This document shows positions 44,757 through 51,028 of a stretch of DNA of 64,000 nucleotides, in pieces; positions within the stretch are counted from its first letter, which is position 1, and every line of letters begins with the position of its first letter. This DNA comes from Niabella agricola (GTDB taxonomy: Bacteria > Bacteroidota > Bacteroidia > Chitinophagales > Chitinophagaceae). A model generated the notes under the pieces. That model searched no databases, was not told where the DNA came from, and worked only from the letters and a program-made list of their open reading frames with translations. A program made the position numbers and the translations under genes. Location of the stretch: NCBI RefSeq assembly GCF_021538615.1, contig NZ_JAJHIZ010000003.1:3844001-3908000 (forward strand), given 5' to 3'.

Positions 44757-45146
44757 ATGTCATTTAAAGCACAATTAGAGGTTGCTGGCAAAAAGGTCAA
44801 CATCCTCGACATGAACTATGCGCTGAACCAAGAAACCGACGCAACGGGTCGTCCGTCTTCGATCACCCGTGGTGGAAAAATCACCCTCACCGTTGAATCA
44901 ACCGGTGAAACCAACTTCTTCGAATGGATGTGCAACAATTTCGAAAGAAAAGATGGTAAGATCGTGTTCACTAAAAGAGACTCAGATGCCACCATGAAAG
45001 AGCTCAACTTCAAGGAAGGCTATCTTGTGCAGTATCGGGAGAACTTTAATTCTACCAGTGATAATCCCATTACAGAAACATTTACCATTTCTGCGAAAGA
45101 AATTTCAATGGGTAATGCTTCTCATGTAAACCAATGGGCGGTTTAA
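44757..45146 (+). CDS. tssD: T6SS inner-tube protein TssD (Hcp), copy 1
   Basis: A 129-residue Bacteroidota-type Hcp: MSFKAQLEVAGKKVNILDMNYALNQETDATGRPSSITRGGKITLTVES, then FFEWMCNNFERKDGKIVFTKRD and TETFTISAKEISMGN. This short form without a signal peptide is the tube subunit, stacked as hexamers inside the sheath; in some systems it also carries effectors. Placed after tssC with a 145-nt AT-rich leader. A second, divergent copy follows. Confidence 0.92.
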   Translation: MSFKAQLEVAGKKVNILDMNYALNQETDATGRPSSITRGGKITLTVESTGETNFFEWMCNNFERKDGKIVFTKRDSDATMKELNFKEGYLVQYRENFNSTSDNPITETFTISAKEISMGNASHVNQWAV

Positions 45147-45197
45147 TACCGGCCCTGGATGCCTCAAGCTGGATCAGCTTTTATCTCTAATCGAATC

Positions 45198-45228
45198 ATA
45201 ACCCGGTCTGGCTAACGGATCGGGTTAT
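45198..45228 (+). terminator. Terminator or attenuator between the two hcp genes
   Basis: ATAACCCG (45198-45205) and CGGGTTAT (45221-45228) form a perfect 8-bp stem with a 15-nt loop, followed by TT and AAAC. It lies 14 nt before hcp2, so full termination would silence hcp2; attenuation is likelier. Confidence 0.6.
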
Positions 45229-45242
45229 TTAAACTGTTATCT

Positions 45243-45638
45243 ATGTCATTTCTAGCAAAATTTACAGCCGATGGCGAGGAGCTTACGGTGCTTAATTGCC
45301 GTTTCCGGTTCTCGCAGGAAACCGACCGCACCAACCGGCCTACCTCTATTCCAATGGGCGGGGTTATTGATATTACCATTGAAAGTAACGGCAATACCAA
45401 CCTGTTCGACTGGATGATCAGCTCCACACAAACAAAAAGCGGGGAAGTTGTATTCTACAGGCGGGATAGCATGAGCAAACTGAAAACACTAAAGTTCAGC
45501 GATGCGCATTGTATCGACTACCAGGAAGAATACAATCACAATGGAGAATACCCCATGCAGATTTCCATGCAGCTAAGTGCCAAGGAAATCAAACTAAACG
45601 ATTCTACATACAAAAATAACTGGCCGGACGAAGTGTAA
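45243..45638 (+). CDS. tssD: T6SS inner-tube protein TssD (Hcp), copy 2
   Basis: A 131-residue paralogue of hcp1 with the same layout (MSFLAKFTADGEELTVLNCRFRFSQETDRTNRPTSIPMGGVIDITIES ... SMQLSAKEIKLNDSTYKNNW). Identity to copy 1 looks below half, so this is an old duplication or separate gain. Divergent Hcp copies may carry different effectors or mixed tubes. Its stop is followed, in the same frame, by a degenerate copy of the duplicated element described at 45645. Confidence 0.92.
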   Translation: MSFLAKFTADGEELTVLNCRFRFSQETDRTNRPTSIPMGGVIDITIESNGNTNLFDWMISSTQTKSGEVVFYRRDSMSKLKTLKFSDAHCIDYQEEYNHNGEYPMQISMQLSAKEIKLNDSTYKNNWPDEV

Positions 45639-45644
45639 CCAGGT

Positions 45645-45740
45645 ATGAACCCCTTTATAAAAGTACCAGACTGAATAAATTTCAGCAGGCTTTTTTATAT
45701 CCTCAGGATGTGGATCTGGTAATACATGCGCAAAAAGATC
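45645..45740 (+). repeat. Duplicated element downstream of hcp2, copy 1 (frameshifted)
   Basis: This segment aligns with 45804-45908. Shared blocks include CCCTTT-ATAAA-GTACC, TGAAT, TTTCAG, TTTTTTATATCCTC and TGTG, then GCGCA. Read as protein it gives MNPFIKVPD and, two frame changes later, SAGFFISSGCGSGNTCAKRSEGKK, against NPFYKVPDEWFSGGTFFISSGC in copy 2. A 1-nt insertion, a 3-nt loss and an in-frame TAA break the frame here, so this copy is decayed. It starts 6 nt after and in frame with the hcp2 stop. Confidence 0.65.
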
Positions 45741-45788
45741 CGAGGGGAAGAAGTAAATAATCAATCCCACCAATAAGATGCCGGCCTG

Positions 45789-45908
45789 ATGAAATGTAAC
45801 GAATTTAATCCCTTTTATAAAGTACCGGATGAATGGTTTTCAGGCGGTACTTTTTTTATATCCTCCGGGTGTGATGCCAGCGCAGAAAATCCCGTAGGGA
45901 TAAAATAA
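45789..45908 (+). CDS. Possible 39-residue peptide gene (copy 2 of the duplicated element)
   Basis: An uninterrupted frame from the ATG at 45789 to a TAA at 45906-45908 encodes a 39-residue peptide: five residues (MKCNE), then FNPFYKVPDEWFSGGTF and FISSGCDASAENPVGIK. Its central part is shared with the decayed copy at 45645, and aligned codons differ mainly at third positions (TCA/TCC, GGA/GGG) around ISSGC, hinting at past protein-level selection. It has no signal peptide and no known family. Competing view: GTACCG (45822-45827) and CGGTAC (45845-45850) plus the run of seven T form a good terminator hairpin for the hcp operon inside this frame. A 14-codon ORF overlaps the stop (TAATG, 45908-45952). 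Confidence 0.35.
   Translation: MKCNEFNPFYKVPDEWFSGGTFFISSGCDASAENPVGIK
45822..45857 (+). terminator. Terminator-like hairpin with T7 tract downstream of the hcp genes
   Basis: GTACCG (45822-45827) and CGGTAC (45845-45850) enclose a 17-nt loop and are followed directly by seven T. The equivalent position in copy 1 has CTGAA/TTCAG before six T, so the shape is partly kept. It lies inside the 39-codon frame. Confidence 0.55.
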
Positions 45909-45952
45909 TGCCAAGACAGCCTCAAGAAGATCAGCCCCTGAAGGATGATTAG

Positions 45953-46081
45953 AACCATTGCTACTGTTCCGGTTGGCCTCTACAGGCACAGCGTTGATTT
46001 GGAAATGCATATATAACCGCGGGATCTTTAGGGCTGAAGAACCGGTTTCATTAAATAAAACAGCTTCCGGAGAAGCGATCT
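45953..46081. other. Remainder of the hcp2-TauE spacer
   Basis: The 443-nt spacer 45639-46081 holds the duplicated element and the small frames described above; this last part has no gene or clear structure that I can see. Confidence 0.5.
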
Positions 46082-46870
46082 TTACCGGCTAAAGAACAGC
46101 TCTTTGGCAAGTATAAAAAGGCCCATCAGGAAGACGAACCACCCGAAGATCGGTTTCAGTTTATGGGTATCGATCCGGTTTGACAAATACAATCCCCCAA
46201 ACATACCAGCTATTGCCGTGGCCGACACCGTTACCAAAATCTGCTTGTCAAACACCACATGGTTTACCAGGTCGCCGATAAACCCGCTGAGCGAGTTAAC
46301 GGTGATGATGAGGAGCGAGGTGGCAATAGCATGTCGCAGGCGCATACCCGCATAAAAAACCAGAACGGGCACAATCAGGAAGCCACCGCCGGCGCCCAGA
46401 AAACCGGTTACGACACCGATCAGCAACCCCAGCAATACCAGGCGGCTCACCGAAATATGGCCCGGAGCCGTTGGAGGGATGGGTTTCCGGATCATGGAAA
46501 ACGAGGCGCCCATCATGAGCAGGGCAAACAGCACCATCATTACCAGGTGTTTGGTAACAATAAAGCCACGGTCAAAAATTACTTCCGGAACTGCGGGTAA
46601 GAGATATTTTCGGGAAACCAGGAGGCTGATAATGGAAGGAACGACAAAGTAAAGGGCTTCCCGGATCTTAAGATTTCCAAACCGGTAATGTTTCCGAACG
46701 GCTATAGCCGACGTAATGCCCACGATAAACAAGGAATGCGTAGTAGCATGCTCCGGCGTAAGCGCGAAAAAATAGACCAGTATGGGGATGGCTAAAATAG
46801 AGCCGCCGCTGCCAATAAGCCCTAGCGACACACCGATCAACAAGGAACAGATATAACCGATTACTTCCAA
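46082..46870 (-). CDS. TauE/SafE-family membrane permease
   Basis: A 262-residue membrane protein with about eight hydrophobic segments in two repeated halves. Each half has the family's glycine-rich loop: LGLIGSGGSILAIPILVYF near residue 17 and TGFLGAGGGFLIVPVLVFYAG near 155. Members export sulfite, sulfoacetate or other small organic anions. The start is a TTG at 46870; a TGA at 46889-46891 closes the frame upstream and no ATG is available. No sulfur-metabolism gene is adjacent, so the substrate is open. Confidence 0.88.
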   Translation of the reverse strand: MEVIGYICSLLIGVSLGLIGSGGSILAIPILVYFFALTPEHATTHSLFIVGITSAIAVRKHYRFGNLKIREALYFVVPSIISLLVSRKYLLPAVPEVIFDRGFIVTKHLVMMVLFALLMMGASFSMIRKPIPPTAPGHISVSRLVLLGLLIGVVTGFLGAGGGFLIVPVLVFYAGMRLRHAIATSLLIITVNSLSGFIGDLVNHVVFDKQILVTVSATAIAGMFGGLYLSNRIDTHKLKPIFGWFVFLMGLFILAKELFFSR

Positions 46871-47177
46871 CAGCTTCAGATAATTTCCTCAATATCGGAA
46901 GAATCGGCGGTTTGGAAAAGCAGCCTACCGGTGAGGTAGGTTGATTTCTCTTCCAAGGATGTTATTATAAATGGGTACCCATTGTTTTCCAAGCGTAGCA
47001 GAGCGGAACTTGTGGGGCTCAGGTTTTGATAAAATTGGTCTGAATAACTTACGGAATAAGGGCCAGGGCAGACATAGAATGAGGATTTGAAGCAATGGTG
47101 AATTGAATGGTATACAAAAAGAGATCGGCGGATTCATTTTAGCAATTATTTACTTTTGCTTTTATAACTTTTTCTGA
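46871..47177. other. Spacer with one hairpin and the promoter of the next gene
   Basis: 307 nt without a supported gene. It holds a hairpin (CCTACC 46924-46929 with GGTAGG 46935-46940, extendable to 9 bp) and a perfect -7 element (TACTTTTG, 47151-47158) for the gene at 47178. Confidence 0.5.
47151..47158 (+). promoter_or_regulatory. Putative -7 element (TACTTTTG)
   Basis: Exact TAnnTTTG match 19 nt upstream of the ATG at 47178. Confidence 0.5.
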
Positions 47178-47747
47178 ATGGATTTGGATATTATTGTTTC
47201 GGGTACTAATGACAAAGAAAACTTGTTATACGTAAACAATATTGCCTGGAGCAGAAGCTTCAGAAGTATTATTAGATTTATAATAGGTTTTGGACTTTTA
47301 GGTATCATGTTTTTAACCATGGGACTTAGAAGCGGCTACGACCTAAAATCGCTGCAAAATGACGCACAAGTTGTCAATAATTACAATTTTAGTTTCTGGA
47401 TTGGGTTAGGCTGCGCTATGATTTTGGTGGCGCTATATATTCTCTTTATTCAGCTAAGGAAGAGAAAAAAAATGCAAAAGAGATTACAGTCACAGTTAAA
47501 TAAATTAGATGGAATTTATAAAGTCACAGTTAACAATGAATATTATCTTTATGAAAACAAAATCTCGTGTAGAAGAATTGTCTGGAGGGGATTTGATAGT
47601 TTTGTGATTTCCGGCGACTATGTAATTTTATTTGGTATGAGTAGCACGGTTGGGAATTTCGAATATATTAATACGACATCCCTAAGCCAAATTGAAAAAT
47701 TAAAACTAGGCGAGTTGTTGGGAGATAACCTCCGTCAAATACATTAA
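47178..47747 (+). CDS. AT-rich two-transmembrane protein, YcxB-like
   Basis: A 189-residue protein with two transmembrane helices (about residues 30-50 and 72-92) and a C-terminal domain of about 95 residues (GIYKVTVNNEYYLYENKISCRRIVWRGFDSFVISGDYVILF). The order two TM helices, basic stretch, then a PH-like sheet with I.W..f.....s.dyv.l resembles YcxB family proteins, of unknown function. Base composition is clearly AT-richer than the neighbours, which suggests recent acquisition; it sits beside a tRNA gene. Confidence 0.6.
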   Translation: MDLDIIVSGTNDKENLLYVNNIAWSRSFRSIIRFIIGFGLLGIMFLTMGLRSGYDLKSLQNDAQVVNNYNFSFWIGLGCAMILVALYILFIQLRKRKKMQKRLQSQLNKLDGIYKVTVNNEYYLYENKISCRRIVWRGFDSFVISGDYVILFGMSSTVGNFEYINTTSLSQIEKLKLGELLGDNLRQIH

Positions 47748-47935
47748 AACAAACTTCGGGTATTGGAAGCGCTAAGTAGATATCTGCCATTGCAGGGGCG
47801 AAATTCCCAATACTCAAAAAAACTGTGGCTGCAGTAGAATTCCGGATTAACGTATTTTGAATCGTTGCCAGGTCCACACAAACCTTGACCCACCCCTCGG
47901 ACAGTGTCCTGACTGCCCGGCCAGGAGCAACCGCA

Positions 47936-47970
47936 ATAAAAAAAATCGCATTGATTATTCAATGCGATTT
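47936..47970 (-). terminator. Rho-independent terminator of tRNA-Ser
   Basis: Perfect 12-bp stem (47943-47954 with 47959-47970, loop TTAT) directly behind the tRNA on the minus strand, followed by a run of at least seven T. Confidence 0.9.
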
Positions 47971-47971
47971 G

Positions 47972-48058
47972 CGGAGACGGCGAGATTCGAACTCGCGATA
48001 CAGTTTCCCGTATACACACTTTCCAGGCGTGCTCCTTCAACCACTCGGACACGTCTCC
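47972..48058 (-). tRNA. tRNA-Ser (anticodon GGA)
   Basis: Minus strand, 87 nt. The 7-bp acceptor stem GGAGACG (48058-48052) pairs with CGTCTCC (47979-47973). The anticodon loop reads CTGGAAA with anticodon GGA, the T-arm has GTTCGAATC, and the long variable arm (about 16 nt, stem GTATACGGG-type) marks a class II serine tRNA. The 3' CCA is not encoded (CAA follows the discriminator G). A strong terminator follows at once. Confidence 0.95.
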
Positions 48059-48106
48059 AAATTCCCGGTATCCATCGGAAGGGCTGCAAAAATACGGGAT
48101 CCGTTG

Positions 48107-48871
48107 CTATAAAGCGAATAATTTTTTTGCATTGGCGGTAGTGATCTGCGCAATTTCTTCAACGCCTTTTCCGGTTACTTCGGCCAGCTTTTGCGCAATC
48201 AGCGGCAGAAAAGCCGGTTCATTCCGTTTTCCTCGGTATGGCACCGGGGCCAGGTAGGGAGCATCAGTTTCTAAAACAATATGGTCTAGCGGTAACTCCT
48301 TTAAAACCTGGTCCAGCCCGGCTTTTTTAAAGGTCAGCACCCCACCGATTCCCAGGTAAAAGCCTTCATCAATGATCGCTCTGGCCTGGCTCAGGCTGCC
48401 TCCAAAACAATGAAACACCCCCCGCAGCCCTCTTGGTGTATGTTTTTTGATGATTTCCAGGCAGGCATCTGTAGATTCCCTGCTATGAATGACCAGGGGA
48501 AGCCTGTATTCCAGTGCCCATTCGATCTGCTGTTCCAGTGCGGCTTCCTGTTGCCGTTTAAAGCTCAGGTCCCAATAAAAGTCGAGCCCCGTTTCGCCAA
48601 TGGCGATAAAGGACCGTTCTTTTAACAGGAGTTCGATTTTTTGAAGTTCTTCTTTAAAGTGTTCTTTTACAGAAACCGGGTGCAACCCAATCATACTCAG
48701 GCATTTTCCGGGATATGCCGCTTCCACCGCCAACATAGAAGCGTGGGTTTCGCTGTCGATGGCCGGCATCAGGATCGCCGAAACGGTGGCATCAAAGGCA
48801 CGCTGGATCATTTCGGACCGGCAGGAATCAAATTCTTTACTGTAAATATGGGCATGCGTATCTATCAGCAT
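48107..48871 (-). CDS. tatD: TatD-family metal-dependent hydrolase (YcfH-like DNase)
   Basis: A 254-residue TIM-barrel metalloenzyme. Family motifs are complete: IDTHAHIY at residues 3-10, [11 protein letters not shown] near 92, LVIHSREST near 128, HCFGGS near 154 and [10 protein letters not shown] near 203. TatD proteins are Mg-dependent 3'-5' exonucleases and D-tyrosyl-type hydrolases in different species. The gene is named for the family; despite the name it is not part of Tat transport. It is separated from tRNA-Ser by about 48 nt. Confidence 0.93.
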   Translation of the reverse strand: MLIDTHAHIYSKEFDSCRSEMIQRAFDATVSAILMPAIDSETHASMLAVEAAYPGKCLSMIGLHPVSVKEHFKEELQKIELLLKERSFIAIGETGLDFYWDLSFKRQQEAALEQQIEWALEYRLPLVIHSRESTDACLEIIKKHTPRGLRGVFHCFGGSLSQARAIIDEGFYLGIGGVLTFKKAGLDQVLKELPLDHIVLETDAPYLAPVPYRGKRNEPAFLPLIAQKLAEVTGKGVEEIAQITTANAKKLFAL

Positions 48872-49013
48872 GATTCAGGGGTTGTTAAAATGGCAATATT
48901 AACCAATATTTTTTTGACAAAGTGTTGAAAACAATCTACCTTCACCTCTAAGTTTTCATAGGGTACGGATTAAAAATCGGGCTTGGGTATTCACCCGGGC
49001 CCTGTTTTTACCA

Positions 49014-49646
49014 TCAGTTTGCTGGCAACGCTTCAAATGTGAACCCCTTTTTGGAAAAAAATTCAAGCATCCGGGGCAGGGCGAAAGCAAGATTTTTAAA
49101 AGCTTTTTCGCTGTCGTGAAAAACCACGATCGATCCGTTACGGGTATGTTTCACAACATGATCCAGGCATTTTTCCGGTGTCAGGCTGCGGTCAAAATCG
49201 CCGCTTAAAACGTCCCACATAATCACCCGGAACCTTCGTCCTAAAGCACCGTTCTGCAATAGTCGCCCCTGGTTTTTTTTGATACGTCCATATGGGGGTC
49301 TGAAGAGCTCCGAGTCGATAAAGCCCGCGGCCAGTTGTATATTCTCTAAATAAGTATGAGTGTCTGTTTTCCAGCCATTTAGATGGTTATGCGTATGATT
49401 TCCAACACGGTGTCCTTCAGTTTGAAGGGTTTGGTAAAGCGTTTTTTCGGCGGCTACATTCTTTCCTACGCAAAAAAAAGTAGCTTTTGCATTCCAGAAT
49501 CGCAGTTGCTCCAGCACAAATGGAGTGGCTACCGGATGTGGGCCGTCGTCGAATGTTAAAAAAATCTTTTTTTCAGATGCCGGCAGGTTCCACAGATAGC
49601 GGGCGTAGACCATTTTCAACAACCGGGGAGTTTTTACAAAATACAT
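49014..49646 (-). CDS. Polysaccharide deacetylase (NodB homology)
   Basis: A 210-residue carbohydrate esterase family 4 protein. I start at the ATG at 49646 (MYFVKTPRLLKMVYARYLW), the usual opening of Bacteroidota homologues; an upstream ATG at 49703 would add 19 unconserved residues. NodB motifs: TFDDGPHP near 32-39, HTHNHLNGW with the metal-binding histidines near 84, RPPYGR near 118, and IVVFHDSEKA near 178. It removes N- or O-acetyl groups from a glycan, probably peptidoglycan or a surface polymer. No signal peptide is obvious. Confidence 0.92.
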   Translation of the reverse strand: MYFVKTPRLLKMVYARYLWNLPASEKKIFLTFDDGPHPVATPFVLEQLRFWNAKATFFCVGKNVAAEKTLYQTLQTEGHRVGNHTHNHLNGWKTDTHTYLENIQLAAGFIDSELFRPPYGRIKKNQGRLLQNGALGRRFRVIMWDVLSGDFDRSLTPEKCLDHVVKHTRNGSIVVFHDSEKAFKNLAFALPRMLEFFSKKGFTFEALPAN

Positions 49647-49789
49647 ACGATCAATAAAAATAGCATTTAATTCAAACACCGGCGATTTTAACAGATACTT
49701 CACCCCCCCGGCTGGTCTGCGTATTATGGAATTTTAAAATTTTGTATCTAATTAGAAAAATCAATAAATTGCCGCTCCTCATCAACGAT

Positions 49790-50044
49790 ATGACTGTAAA
49801 ATCAAAGGAAGATTACGAAAGGCAACGGAACAAACGGGTTGCCGGGATGCGATCGGTATTGGATTATGCAATGGGGGGAGTCATCATTTTTGTAGGAGTG
49901 TTTTTGCTCCTGCGGCATCAGTTTGATCTGGCATTGAACAAACGATTTCCGCCAGACACAATAGATATCCTGCTGGGAGCGTTGTTTGTTATCTACGGTG
50001 GATGGCGTATTTACCGGGGGTACAAAAAAAATTATTTTAAATAG
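49790..50044 (+). CDS. Small two-transmembrane protein of unknown function
   Basis: An 84-residue protein from the ATG at 49790 (a TTG at 49742 would add 16 residues). A charged N-terminus (KSKEDYERQRNKRV) is followed by two hydrophobic helices (about 27-44 and 58-74) and a basic tail (RIYRGYKKNYFK). Its stop is 4 nt before the PstS-like lipoprotein gene, so they form one unit; the pair may act together, but no function is known to me. Confidence 0.7.
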   Translation: MTVKSKEDYERQRNKRVAGMRSVLDYAMGGVIIFVGVFLLLRHQFDLALNKRFPPDTIDILLGALFVIYGGWRIYRGYKKNYFK

Positions 50045-50048
50045 AGAA

Positions 50049-50969
50049 ATGAAAATATTGCGCCTTGTATTATTGGGCAGTGTGTTATGGATCCTATTGT
50101 ATTCCTGCGCATCCGGCGACAACCAGGCTCGTGCATTTACGGATACTCCTAAAAAGGGCGCGATCACGATCAGTGCCGATGAATCATTCCGGCCCATCGT
50201 GGATGCGTTGATACAGGTATATGAATCCAATAATGACAGCGCAAAGATCCATGTACAATACAAGCCCGAAGCCGAATGTATGGCCGATTTGTTCAACGAC
50301 AGCATCCGGATGGTGATCGCTACCGTAAAATTATCGGAGGAGCAGATACGGTCGGTTGTAGATTCGCTGCATGTGGTGGTAAAACAATTGCCGGTAGCCC
50401 GTGACGCGGTTGCTGTGATTGTAAATCCGTCTTCCAGCGACACTTTAATGACGATGGGAGAGATCCGGTCGGTGCTGACGGGGAATTATATCAAACCGCT
50501 GACACCGGTTTTTGACGGACTATCTGCCACGAGCACGGTGCGGTTCCTGTTAGACAGCGTATTACAAGGTCAAAAGATAACCTCCAAAGCGATGGGAGCC
50601 AGTACCAGTGACTCGGTGATTCAGTTTGTGGCGAATAATCCCAACGCCATTGGATTTATCGGGGTGAGCTGGATCGGGAACCAGGACGACGCACAACAGT
50701 TAAGTTTTTTAAAAAAGGTTAAAATTGTGCAGGTGGAAAGCAGCGACAAGCCGGGAAAATATGTCTTACCGGTGCAGGCCAATATCTACACGAAACGGTA
50801 TCCGATGACGAGGGACCTGGTTTATATTGTAAAGGAAGGGCACCGGGGGTTAGGCACAGGGTTTGCAGAGTTTATCGCAGGTGAAATCGGGCAGTTGATT
50901 TTTAAAAGAGCGTATTTAATGCCGGGGCGGCGAAACTTCATCGTTCGGCCGGCACAAACAAAAGAATAA
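50049..50969 (+). CDS. PstS-like phosphate-binding-fold lipoprotein
   Basis: A 306-residue lipoprotein from the ATG at 50049 (signal MKILRLVLLGSVLWILLYSC, lipobox LYSC). The mature part is a type 2 periplasmic-binding fold related to PstS: GAITISADESFRPIVDALIQVYE, then DAVAVIVNPSSSDTLMTMGEIRSVLTG and NPNAIGFIGVSWIG. No PstC, PstA or PstB gene is nearby, so it may be a solitary binding protein or sensor. The next gene downstream is an exported TPR protein, 59 nt away. Confidence 0.82.
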   Translation: MKILRLVLLGSVLWILLYSCASGDNQARAFTDTPKKGAITISADESFRPIVDALIQVYESNNDSAKIHVQYKPEAECMADLFNDSIRMVIATVKLSEEQIRSVVDSLHVVVKQLPVARDAVAVIVNPSSSDTLMTMGEIRSVLTGNYIKPLTPVFDGLSATSTVRFLLDSVLQGQKITSKAMGASTSDSVIQFVANNPNAIGFIGVSWIGNQDDAQQLSFLKKVKIVQVESSDKPGKYVLPVQANIYTKRYPMTRDLVYIVKEGHRGLGTGFAEFIAGEIGQLIFKRAYLMPGRRNFIVRPAQTKE

Positions 50970-51028
50970 AATTTAAAAAAGGGTATATTTACAATTCTAT
51001 TATTTACTGGTAAAATAAAATTAGAAAA

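Noticed and set aside
46925..47137. A 70-codon minus-strand frame in the spacer upstream of the AT-rich gene
   Set aside because: No start signal, no domain and Pro/Leu-rich random look; the spacer is better explained by a hairpin and a promoter.
47972..48058. tRNA-Ser as an integration site of a genomic island
   Set aside because: No second copy of the tRNA 3' end and no integrase were seen in the window, and a native terminator follows the tRNA.
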